Virus record (IMG/VR): IMGVR_UViG_3300031277_000004
Location: 1 to 47,374 of that record
Length of the DNA stretch: 47,374 nucleotides
Source: a virus
Direction: 5' to 3' (one strand)
Shown: positions 32,762 through 38,866 of the stretch, piece by piece
Layout: the number at the start of each line of letters is the position of its first letter
Numbering within the stretch: the first letter of the stretch is position 1
Position numbers and translations under genes: made by a program
The notes under the pieces: generated by a model
Told to the model about the DNA's origin: nothing
Seen by the model: the letters and a program-made list of their open reading frames with translations, nothing else
Databases searched by the model: none

Positions 32762-32876
32762 GGACCTGTTGGTCCTGTTGGTCCTGTTGGTCCTGTTGGT
32801 CCGGGTGGCCGGGTGGCCGGGTGGTCCCGGGTGGTCCCGGGTGGTCCGGGTGGTTCGGGTGGTCGGGTGGTCAGGG
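32762..32876 (+). repeat. G-rich minisatellite (GGTCCTGTT then GGGTGGYC units)
   Basis: About twelve short direct repeats of 8-10 bp: four GGNCCTGTT units, then units of the GGGTGGTCC type with eight or nine GGG runs separated by 5-7 bases. In one frame the first part reads Gly-Pro-Val triplets, as in collagen-like tail fibres, but no gene with a ribosome binding site contains it. It fills the gap between the resolvase and the XRE regulator, and is far more GC-rich than the surroundings. Confidence 0.9.
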
Positions 32877-32904
32877 ATAAATATAGATAAAAGGAGATTG
32901 TAGG

Positions 32905-33591
32905 ATGAAAGAAGATAATGAGTATAATAGTGATGGGTTTTCGGAGAGATTGAAAAATGTAAGGTTGTATCGTAAATTTTTCACACAAACAATTATCTGT
33001 GAAAAATTAAATATTTCTCGTCAAACATGGTCTATGTGGGAACGAGGAAAAAGAATTCCTCATATGTATGATATGGTTAGGTTAGCAAATTATTTAAATA
33101 TTCGAGTAGATTATTTTTATACAAAATATGCAGACCCGAAAGATTATGATTTGTCAAATAAAAAAATCATAAATAAATATGTTTATGTTATTGAGTTGAT
33201 GGGGGATATTCAGTGGGAAGAAGGGATTTTCCCATCTCCTCAAAGAGCCCTTGAATGGATTGTGAGGAAAGAACATTCCTATAATGCCAAAATAATTATT
33301 TTCCCGGTTGAAAAAGTAATTGAATTGACGTTAAAAAATGAATATGAAATAGTTGCAAAACAAATAAATCGTTTATTAATGTTTGATTGGGATGGCCGGT
33401 ATTCGGATATGGAATGGATTTTAAAATTTCCGGATTCAGTTTTTGAAAAAGTGAAAAAAAATATTAAAGTTGATGATTGTGATTTAAAAGAAAAATTAAA
33501 TCATTTTCATAATGATATGATAAATTATGCTTGGGAGTTGGGTATTAGAAAAAAGCCGGAATGGTGGGTTTTAAAAAAAATATTAAAATAA
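32905..33591 (+). CDS. XRE-family transcriptional regulator
   Basis: A 228-residue protein. Residues 10-68 are a Cro/C1-type HTH: SERLKNVRLYRKFFTQTIICE, then LNISRQTWSMWERGKRIP and LANYLNIRVDYFYTKY. The C-terminal 150 residues are an unknown helical domain with several Trp and no RecA-cleavage site that I can see. It may be a repressor or an activator of late genes. The promoter region upstream is the G-rich repeat. The start follows AAAGGAG. Confidence 0.85.
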   Translation: MKEDNEYNSDGFSERLKNVRLYRKFFTQTIICEKLNISRQTWSMWERGKRIPHMYDMVRLANYLNIRVDYFYTKYADPKDYDLSNKKIINKYVYVIELMGDIQWEEGIFPSPQRALEWIVRKEHSYNAKIIIFPVEKVIELTLKNEYEIVAKQINRLLMFDWDGRYSDMEWILKFPDSVFEKVKKNIKVDDCDLKEKLNHFHNDMINYAWELGIRKKPEWWVLKKILK

Positions 33592-33601
33592 AGAGGATTG
33601 A

Positions 33602-34501
33602 ATGAAAATACAATTTATTGAAAAGAAATTTAATAGTGATTCCCTTTATATTATAAAACATGCAAATGAAATAATATCGCAATATGTAAAAAAGGGATTT
33701 CAATTAACATTAAGACAATTGTATTATCAATTTGTGGCCCGTGGTCTGATAGAAAATAATGATAAGCAATATAAAAGGGTGGGATCGATCATAAATAATG
33801 GTCGTCTTGCTGGTGTTATAGATTGGAATGCAATAGAAGATAGGACAAGGTTGTTATATGGTATAACAGCATGGGATTCTCCTCAAGAAATAGTTCAGGC
33901 TGCTATTTCTAATTATCATGTTGATAAATGGATATTTTCAAAGAATATGGTTGAGGTTTGGGTGGAGAAAGATGCACTTTCGGAAGTAGTTGGTAAGGCG
34001 GCAAAACCATATGATGTGTCATATATGGCCTGTCGTGGCTATCCAAGTCAATCAAGCCTTTATAAAGCATTTCAAAGATATTTATTTTATAAAAAAAATA
34101 GGGGGAAAGAAAAATTTGTAATTTTATATTTAGGAGACCATGATCCATCCGGGATAGATATCCCAAGAGATATAAAAAATAGGTTTGATATTTTTTGTAA
34201 TGATTTTGATATGAATGTTGAGTTAAAAATAATTGCTATGAATTATGAGCAGGTCCAAAAATATAAACCTCCACCAAATCCGGCAAAATTATCTGATGCC
34301 AGGGCCGCTGAATATTGTAAAAAATATGGGGATCAATCGTGGGAATTGGATGCAATAGACCCGGAAGTAATCATTGAAATTATCAAGAAACATATTGAAA
34401 AATATGTTGAAAAAGAAGCCTTTGGAAAGGCTAAAATGTTAGAAGATGAGGGACGGCAGCAAATCAAAGATGCTGTTGTATGGATGAATAAAAGGAGTTA
34501 G
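33602..34501 (+). CDS. TOPRIM-domain protein (Topo VI A/Spo11-like fold)
   Basis: A 299-residue protein with an N-terminal winged-helix segment (FQLTLRQLYYQFVARGLI, about residues 34-51) and a TOPRIM domain. The conserved Glu is in EVWVEKDALSEVV (about 118-130), and the DxD-type acidic site in ILYLGDHDPSGIDIPRD (about 174-190). It resembles standalone phage proteins related to the A subunit of topoisomerase VI. Nicking or DNA-end processing is possible. A catalytic Tyr for Topo VI-type cleavage is not obvious. Start ATG 33602 after GAGGATTGA. Confidence 0.75.
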   Translation: MKIQFIEKKFNSDSLYIIKHANEIISQYVKKGFQLTLRQLYYQFVARGLIENNDKQYKRVGSIINNGRLAGVIDWNAIEDRTRLLYGITAWDSPQEIVQAAISNYHVDKWIFSKNMVEVWVEKDALSEVVGKAAKPYDVSYMACRGYPSQSSLYKAFQRYLFYKKNRGKEKFVILYLGDHDPSGIDIPRDIKNRFDIFCNDFDMNVELKIIAMNYEQVQKYKPPPNPAKLSDARAAEYCKKYGDQSWELDAIDPEVIIEIIKKHIEKYVEKEAFGKAKMLEDEGRQQIKDAVVWMNKRS

Positions 34502-34502
34502 T

Positions 34503-35123
34503 ATGTCAAGGATTTGGAATTTAAAGGTTAGCCATAATGTTGTTATGGCTAAGGATATCAGCAGTTATGATGGGTGGGAAAAATGGATGCCTGGGGAAAT
34601 TCGAAAAATGGGGATGGGTTCTATTGCGCTTGTCGGAGATTTTAAAAATGGATTGGAAATCATTAGATATTCCGGTTCCGGGTCTATAAAATATAGAGCA
34701 TCGGTAAAGCCTGGGTGGATGGTGGTTTCGGATAGAAAAGCATATATCCCGTTTCATAGTGAAAAAGAAAAGAATCCGATAAAAAAAATTTTACGATCAA
34801 GGGGAATCCCTGTAAGATTGCTCTCGTTTAAAAAAAAGCATGATCTTGCTAAATATTTTGCTAAATATTCGATTAGGATTATGGATCTGGTCCATCATCC
34901 AAACGAAGGCATTGATTTGGAAATTGAGTCAGATGGGGATTATCAGTTAGATGATATAAATCTAATTGGTGAAAAACCTTCAAATCAATTTGCAATGCAA
35001 TCATGTGAATATAGTTATACGATAACAAATCAAAAATTTGTTGTAATATATGCCACTACCCAAAATTTCAATGGACACCAAAGGAAAATAATTAGGCAGA
35101 TAGATGTCTGGCCTGGTGTTTGA
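34503..35123 (+). CDS. Hypothetical protein
   Basis: A 206-residue beta-rich protein with an AAAAGGAG start site, one base after the TOPRIM gene. It has WNLKVSHNVVM and GWEKWMPGEIRKMG near the start, a central KKNPIKKILRSRGIP-type helix, and ends in an RKIIRQIDVWPGV strand. Family unrecognised. Confidence 0.7.
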   Translation: MSRIWNLKVSHNVVMAKDISSYDGWEKWMPGEIRKMGMGSIALVGDFKNGLEIIRYSGSGSIKYRASVKPGWMVVSDRKAYIPFHSEKEKNPIKKILRSRGIPVRLLSFKKKHDLAKYFAKYSIRIMDLVHHPNEGIDLEIESDGDYQLDDINLIGEKPSNQFAMQSCEYSYTITNQKFVVIYATTQNFNGHQRKIIRQIDVWPGV

Positions 35124-35202
35124 TCCATTAAAATTGGAAAATGTATTAGATGGATTAAATCTATCATATAATATCCCGGAATGGGAAAGGGAGGTTGATT
35201 GA
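35104..35202 (+). CDS. Possible 32-residue peptide
   Basis: A short frame overlapping the end of the preceding gene and ending two bases before the ATG of the next one. It contains PLKLENVLDGLNLSY and an acidic end. The ribosome binding site is weak. Its last codons carry the GGGAGG site for the next gene. Kept because it fills an otherwise empty gap and has no competing gene. Confidence 0.35.
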   Translation: MSGLVFDPLKLENVLDGLNLSYNIPEWEREVD

Positions 35203-35203
35203 T

Positions 35204-35398
35204 ATGTTAAATAATAAGGGTGATGTCAAATTGAAAAAAAGATGGCCAGATCCTACAGTCCCGATACCAAGTGATGAGGTATTGAAAGATTGGTTTATGG
35301 ATTCAATCTGTGAATCAACCGATGGTTGTCGTGTTGAAGAAGATGGTATATGCCAGCATGGGCATAGATCTTGGTTTTTATATTTAGGAATTATATAA
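35204..35398 (+). CDS. Small conserved-type phage protein (C...DG.C.HG..SW)
   Basis: A 64-residue protein with DGCRVEEDGICQHGHRSW at about residues 40-57 and a LYLGII end. I recognise this C-x-V-E-x-D-G-x-C-x-H-G-x-x-S-W pattern as a frequent small phage/plasmid protein of unknown function with a probable Cys2His2 metal site. The ATG at 35204 follows GGGAGG. It is the last gene before a strong terminator. Confidence 0.65.
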   Translation: MLNNKGDVKLKKRWPDPTVPIPSDEVLKDWFMDSICESTDGCRVEEDGICQHGHRSWFLYLGII

Positions 35399-35501
35399 AA
35401 AAAGAATTATATAGGGTTGAAAGATAAAGAAATAAATGCTATTATTTTTTTGTCTAAACCCCTATTGATATTTCATCCATACAATAGTCAGTTTTCTTTG
35501 A

Positions 35502-35530
35502 CCTCTCCATCCCTGGAGAGGTTTTTTTTT
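35502..35530 (+). terminator. Rho-independent terminator
   Basis: CCTCTCC, loop ATCCCT, GGAGAGG: a perfect 7-bp stem followed by nine T. It ends the replication operon and isolates the ParB-like/glycosyltransferase transcript. Confidence 0.95.
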
Positions 35531-35548
35531 GTTTAAATGTTGTCATAA

Positions 35549-35577
35549 TTGACAGGTTTTAACAAAATCGGTATTAT
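35549..35577 (+). promoter_or_regulatory. Consensus promoter for a leaderless transcript
   Basis: TTGACA (35549-35554), a 17-base spacer and TATTAT (35572-35577), the best promoter in the window. The ATG at 35583 begins six bases after the -10 box, so transcription should start at or next to the start codon. Confidence 0.9.
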
Positions 35578-35582
35578 TGGGT

Positions 35583-36245
35583 ATGGAAAAAATTGAAATC
35601 CGGTGCCAGGGGGCCGATAATCTCACTCTGGAGGAAATCGTTTTATTTGATGGCAATCCGAAAAAAAGTTCAAGTGAAGATTTGGAAAAATTGATTTCCC
35701 TTATTATCGAACTTGGTTTTGTAGTTCCTTTTCATATTTGGAGAAAACCAGATGGAAAATATTTGTTGCTCGATGGACATCAGAGAATATCTGCTATTCG
35801 GGAAATGGGAAATCGTGGTTTTAATTTGCCTGAAAAATATCCGGTAGATTATATCCAGGCCAAAGATTTAAGTTCGGCCAAAAAAATTTTAGGGGCAATC
35901 TCTTCTCAGTATGGCCGGTATAATAAAAAAAAATTAAAAGATTTTTTTGAAGGTATTGATACTTCAAATATCCGGCTGGTCGGGACTCCTATTCAAATAT
36001 TTCCAGCAAATGTTCAGGAGAATAAACCTGAAATTGAATTTGCTCAGGAGTTAGGTGAAGAACACAATTATGTGGTTTTGTTTTTTAATAATAAAATAGA
36101 TTGGTTACAATTGACATCTATTTTGGAGTTAAAAATAGAAAAAGCTTTTGATTGTAAACCCGGTTATGTAAAAATGGGAATCGGAAGAGTTATAGATGGA
36201 GCTGAAGCAATTCAAAAATTAAGAAAGGAATTTTCAGAAAAATGA
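35583..36245 (+). CDS. ParB-like (sulfiredoxin-fold) protein, leaderless
   Basis: A 220-residue protein. The N-terminal 95 residues are a ParB-N domain: LTLEEIVLFDGNPKK, then VVPFHIWRKPDGKYLLLDGHQR, where GHQR is the ParB box-II-like motif, and ISAIREMG. No HTH follows. The C-terminal half contains NYVVLFFNNKIDWLQL and GIGRVIDGAEAIQKL. I associate these with phage ParB-like proteins found beside DNA modification genes. It is coupled to the glycosyltransferase by ATGA. No Shine-Dalgarno sequence exists, and the promoter places the RNA start at the ATG. A base-modification or nucleotidyl-transfer role is inferred. Confidence 0.75.
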   Translation: MEKIEIRCQGADNLTLEEIVLFDGNPKKSSSEDLEKLISLIIELGFVVPFHIWRKPDGKYLLLDGHQRISAIREMGNRGFNLPEKYPVDYIQAKDLSSAKKILGAISSQYGRYNKKKLKDFFEGIDTSNIRLVGTPIQIFPANVQENKPEIEFAQELGEEHNYVVLFFNNKIDWLQLTSILELKIEKAFDCKPGYVKMGIGRVIDGAEAIQKLRKEFSEK

Positions 36246-37012
36246 AAATAAGCATTTGTATCCCTTCTTTTCGCAGACCAAAAGTTAAAACGTTAGATTA
36301 TATAAATTTTGCAAAAGTTTATGTTGATGAATCGGAAGTTGATCAATATGAAAAAGAAAATCCTGAAATAAAAATAATTTCCTGTAAATCAGGAATTCAT
36401 GGAAATATTAGCAGAGTTCGGAATCATATTCTAAAAACAGAATTCGAAAAAGGGTATGATTGTGTTGTTATGTTAGATGATGATATCCGGGTAATCAGTC
36501 GATATATTAATAAAGTCCGGTATGATTATAAAAAAGAAGAAATAGAAAATTTATTTTTAAAATGTGCCGTTCTTGCTAGAGATTGGCGGGTTTATCTATG
36601 GGGTTTCAATTGTAGTAGTGATCCTCAAAATTATAGAGAGTATACCCCGTTTAGTACCGTCTCATTTATTGGTGGACCTGTGCAGGGTATCATGATTGGT
36701 GGTGGTTGTTGGTATGATGAAAGATTGTCATTAAAAGAGGATTATGATATGACAATTCAGCAGTTATACCGGAATAGATGTGTTTTGCGGTTTAATTATT
36801 TGAATTATACAGCCAAACAATTTATTCAGCAGGGGGGATGTGCAGTATATAGAAATTTGCAAGAAGAAAAAAAACAGCTTGAATTATTAAAGAAAAAATG
36901 GGGTGATGATATTGTTAAAGTTGATGTGATGGATCGAAGTCATAAAAGTAAGAAAAAGAAAAATGTGATTGATTATAATCCGATAATTCGGGTTCCTATT
37001 CCAGGAGTATAA
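36242..37012 (+). CDS. TAGT-like glycosyltransferase (GT-A fold)
   Basis: A 256-residue protein with a GT-A start (ISICIPSFRRP, residues 3-13), a metal-binding VVMLDDDI near residues 75-82, GGPVQGIMIGGG near 138-149, and a LKEDYDMTIQQLYRN motif near 159-173. This order matches TET/JBP-associated glycosyltransferases (TAGT), described by comparative genomics as glycosylating modified bases in phage DNA. The C-terminus is lysine-rich. It overlaps the ParB-like gene by four bases. No TET/JBP or hydroxymethylase gene is visible, so its acceptor is unknown. Confidence 0.65.
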   Translation: MKISICIPSFRRPKVKTLDYINFAKVYVDESEVDQYEKENPEIKIISCKSGIHGNISRVRNHILKTEFEKGYDCVVMLDDDIRVISRYINKVRYDYKKEEIENLFLKCAVLARDWRVYLWGFNCSSDPQNYREYTPFSTVSFIGGPVQGIMIGGGCWYDERLSLKEDYDMTIQQLYRNRCVLRFNYLNYTAKQFIQQGGCAVYRNLQEEKKQLELLKKKWGDDIVKVDVMDRSHKSKKKKNVIDYNPIIRVPIPGV

Positions 37013-37025
37013 AAATATTTTCCGT

Positions 37026-37125
37026 GGTGGGAGGTATAAGGCCGGGGGTTCCTCGGTTTACTCCGGCAAGAGCCAGTTTGTAGTGAAAGGGTAAAAATGT
37101 TTTATTGGCATATCCCCTTCCCACC
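37026..37125 (+). ncRNA. Structured noncoding element closed by a 7-bp stem
   Basis: GGTGGGA (37026-37032) pairs perfectly with TCCCACC (37119-37125). Inside, GCCGG/CCGGC closes one hairpin (37041-37067), and GCCA/TGGC (about 37072-37110) another, making a three-way junction. The size (100 nt) and 7-bp closing stem recall the tRNA-like elements further right, but no canonical T arm is present. It follows the glycosyltransferase gene. Confidence 0.4.
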
Positions 37126-37155
37126 CTGGGTGATAATTTTATGCAGAGGTGAAGG

Positions 37156-37338
37156 ATGGAAAAAAATAAAGATAAATTTTTTGTTGTTTCGGTTAAGTTT
37201 GTTAAAAAATTATATATCATTCCATGTATAGTTTTTTGTATATGGTGTCATTGGTTTTGGATAGGAATAGGATTGTTTAATTTTGAATTTAGAATAGGAT
37301 TAAATTTAAGGAGGATTGAGAAATATTTTGAAAAATAA
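37156..37338 (+). CDS. Small membrane protein
   Basis: A 60-residue protein with a central hydrophobic region rich in Trp, Cys and Phe (LYIIPCIVFCIWCHWFWIG). One or two membrane passes are possible. The start follows GAGGTGAAGG. Unrecognised. A membrane protein among accessory genes could take part in superinfection exclusion, but nothing shows this. Confidence 0.6.
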   Translation: MEKNKDKFFVVSVKFVKKLYIIPCIVFCIWCHWFWIGIGLFNFEFRIGLNLRRIEKYFEK

Positions 37339-37453
37339 ATGTTGTGAAAAAAATGAAAATCTATTATTAGTAAAAGATGAAGATGGTTTATTGTTATATT
37401 ATCAATGCAAAGTTTGTGGCTTAAAACAAGCTGTTGGGTATTTAATCTATTAA
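37328..37453 (+). CDS. Small zinc-ribbon-like protein (TTG start)
   Basis: A 41-residue frame with TTG start 13 bases after AAGGAGG, overlapping the previous gene by 11 bases. CC near residues 4-5 and CKVCGLKQ near 27-34 could bind zinc, as in tiny phage zinc ribbons. The start is uncertain because the spacing is long. Confidence 0.4.
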   Translation: MKNKCCEKNENLLLVKDEDGLLLYYQCKVCGLKQAVGYLIY

Positions 37454-37473
37454 AAGAAAGGATGGTATTGGGA

Positions 37474-37746
37474 ATGAAGACAGATGTCATTTTTAGAGTT
37501 AAGTATGAGGTTAAGATTCCAGGAGAGGAGGAGATAAAAGTAGGGATAGAGGAGGAAGGTTCCTGGTTTCTTGTTGATCAACAAGGAAATATGTGGTCTT
37601 ATGGTCCTTGGAAACCGGTTAAGCCGGTTGAAGATGGAACATATATTAAATTAGAACCTTTATTAAAAATAGGTGAAGAGTATCTTTCTGTAAAAGAAAT
37701 TGAAGAACGTTTGAGTATTCGGGGAATGAATGGCCAGGAAGATTAA
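37474..37746 (+). CDS. Hypothetical beta-rich protein
   Basis: A 90-residue protein with strands (VIFRVKYEVKIPGEEEIKVG, SWFLVDQQGNMWSYGPW) and a C-terminal helix (LSVKEIEERLSIRG). The start is uncertain between 37462 and 37474; the latter has better spacing from GAAAGGA. Unrecognised. It overlaps the next gene by 17 bases. Confidence 0.6.
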   Translation: MKTDVIFRVKYEVKIPGEEEIKVGIEEEGSWFLVDQQGNMWSYGPWKPVKPVEDGTYIKLEPLLKIGEEYLSVKEIEERLSIRGMNGQED

Positions 37747-38038
37747 AGTCCGGGAAGGGATAAAAAACATAAACCTTCAAGAGTTTATGAAAAATCTATT
37801 AAAAAAAGATATTTTGATTGATGGAGCATATGATCAGTTATATGATATTTTTTTAATTATAGAAAAAATGGAGATCTGTTCTGAAAGTTTGAAGAAAATA
37901 TCAATGAATGTTTTGAATATACAGAGGTTTTTTTTATTGAGCGTTACAGATGATATAGATAAATCTGAAATGAAAAATGATAGGAATTATCCTGTCTTTA
38001 TAGAGGTGTTAAAAAAAAATGGATTTTTAAATTGTTAG
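37730..38038 (+). CDS. Hypothetical helical protein
   Basis: A 102-residue helical protein with a basic start (ARKIKVREGIKN) and several amphipathic helices (EFMKNLLKKDIL, YDQLYDIFLIIEKM). It ends three bases before a promoter. Unrecognised. Confidence 0.6.
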   Translation: MARKIKVREGIKNINLQEFMKNLLKKDILIDGAYDQLYDIFLIIEKMEICSESLKKISMNVLNIQRFFLLSVTDDIDKSEMKNDRNYPVFIEVLKKNGFLNC

Positions 38039-38040
38039 AG

Positions 38041-38069
38041 TTGCACAAATTTACAAAATTGTGTATACT
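38041..38069 (+). promoter_or_regulatory. Promoter with overlapping inverted repeat
   Basis: TTGCAC (38041-38046), a 17-base spacer and TATACT (38064-38069). CACAA (38044-38048) and TTGTG (38059-38063) are inverted half-sites ten bases apart within the -35/-10 interval, a typical repressor-operator position. It drives the gene at 38123. Confidence 0.7.
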
Positions 38070-38081
38070 TAACAATAAATA

Positions 38082-38098
38082 GTTCCTTTGAGGAACCA
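38082..38098 (+). promoter_or_regulatory. Leader hairpin, GTTCCTTT(A/G)AGGAACCAA motif copy 2
   Basis: GTTCCT, loop TTG, AGGAAC. The 17 bases match 21325-21341 with one change. It lies about 12 bases after the predicted transcription start and 25 bases before the start codon. Confidence 0.5.
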
Positions 38099-38122
38099 AT
38101 AAATAATAGGAGGTGACAATAT

Positions 38123-38413
38123 ATGGTCACTACATGTATATTTAAAAATGGAATCCCGGTTGATTTGGTGTATGATGTGGAAAAAGAAAAATGGGTTTAT
38201 AAAGATACCGGATTCGATGTTGGGGAAATCGATCTTTTTAAGATTGACCTCAGTAACATGATTTGCGGAGCAAAAATATTCAGAAAAGATACCCAGGAAA
38301 ATCCGGATAAAGCCCGAAAATTATCGATGTTCATTACAAAAATTGAAGAGGGGTTGATGTGGTTAAATTCTTTAGATACTAAAGAGCACCATGCCTTGCC
38401 TCAGGAAAGATAA
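38123..38413 (+). CDS. Possible Acb2/Tad1-hairpin-type counter-defence protein
   Basis: A 96-residue protein. A beta-rich N-terminal half is followed by a helical end: NPDKARKLSMFITKIEEGLMW then LNS, residues about 63-84. The R-x-L-S-x-x-I-T-K-x-E-E-x-x-M-W-L pattern resembles the helical hairpin of phage proteins that sequester cyclic-nucleotide signals (Acb2/Tad1-type). It has its own promoter with an operator-like repeat and a strong AGGAGGTG site, as expected for an early counter-defence gene. The family call comes from memory of one helix only, so it is tentative. Confidence 0.45.
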   Translation: MVTTCIFKNGIPVDLVYDVEKEKWVYKDTGFDVGEIDLFKIDLSNMICGAKIFRKDTQENPDKARKLSMFITKIEEGLMWLNSLDTKEHHALPQER

Positions 38414-38473
38414 AAAAGAAAAATTATTTAAAAAAGTTATTATTAAATTTTTTTTATGGAAGGGGTTGTATTG

Positions 38474-38560
38474 ATGTTTATAGAAATTGATTTTTTTAAT
38501 TTTTATAAATGTCTCCTTAACCGTTTTATTTGGGAAAAGCTTTTTTTTCTTTATGTGTGA
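38474..38560 (+). CDS. Possible small hydrophobic peptide
   Basis: A 28-residue frame (IDFFNFYKCLLNRF, then WEKLFFLYV) preceded by AAGGGG at 12 bases. It ends within the 5' arm of the terminator at 38554. Very short, Phe-rich and in an AT-rich gap, so it may be chance. Apart from this, 38414-38553 shows nothing. Confidence 0.25.
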   Translation: MFIEIDFFNFYKCLLNRFIWEKLFFLYV

Positions 38561-38589
38561 TGGGGGTTAACCCTGTCACACATTTTTTT
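38554..38589 (+). terminator. Rho-independent terminator before the tRNA-like elements
   Basis: TGTGTGA (38554-38560) pairs with TCACACA (38576-38582), with GGG-TTAA-CCC inside, followed by seven T. The tRNA-like element C begins six bases later. Confidence 0.9.
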
Positions 38590-38594
38590 AATTT

Positions 38595-38700
38595 AGGGGA
38601 ATGGTGTATAGGTAGCATATTGGCGGGTTTGTTCAGGGAAATAAACTGAAACCTGGATAAACGGCCGCTAAAAGAATGGGTTCAATTCCCATTTCCCCTA
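38595..38700 (+). tRNA. tRNA-like element C with a 42-nt anticodon loop
   Basis: Apart from its anticodon loop this is a canonical class I tRNA. The acceptor is AGGGGAA/TTCCCCT (7/7), then TG, a D arm GTGT-ATAGGTA-GCAT with the GG pair, anticodon stem TTGGC/GCTAA, and a four-base variable region. The T arm is ATGGG-TTCAATT-CCCAT, with discriminator A. The anticodon loop (38625-38666) is 42 nt. It continues the stem (GG/CC, GTTT/AAAC, CAGG/CCTG) as a rod with a 14-nt end loop. No anticodon can be assigned. It could be a tRNA with an insertion or a tRNA mimic. Confidence 0.65.
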
Positions 38701-38703
38701 TAA

Positions 38704-38838
38704 GGCCCCCTGCCTGGGGCTCTGGTAAATAATATTTTTTTACCGGATCTGATAAACATGAGCGAAACTATATTGTAATTACCGGGAAAAAATATAGGGT
38801 AGTGAGTGTAAACGGAGGTTTGATTCCTCCGGGGGTCA
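38704..38838 (+). ncRNA. tRNA-like element D (135 nt)
   Basis: Starts three bases after element C. Acceptor GGCCCCC (38704-38710) pairs with GGGGGTC (38831-38837), followed by A. The T arm GGAGG-TTTGATT-CCTCC directly precedes it. The middle has two further hairpins, CTGGTAAA/TTTACCGG and CTATATT/AATATAG, and no canonical D or anticodon arm. The layout (acceptor plus T arm enclosing a long structured RNA) recalls a tRNA-like domain as in tmRNA, but there is no tmRNA-type coding tag that I can see. Confidence 0.5.
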
Positions 38839-38866
38839 TAATTTATTTAAAGGAGTTTGTAAAAAT

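Noticed and set aside
32709-32988. Collagen-like or Val/Leu-rich protein frames (both strands) across the G-rich repeat
   Set aside because: No ribosome binding site, overlap with the resolvase or regulator genes, and composition created only by the repeat.
38704-38838. tmRNA
   Set aside because: Too short, no tag reading frame with a resume codon, and the acceptor lacks the usual tmRNA 5' sequence.
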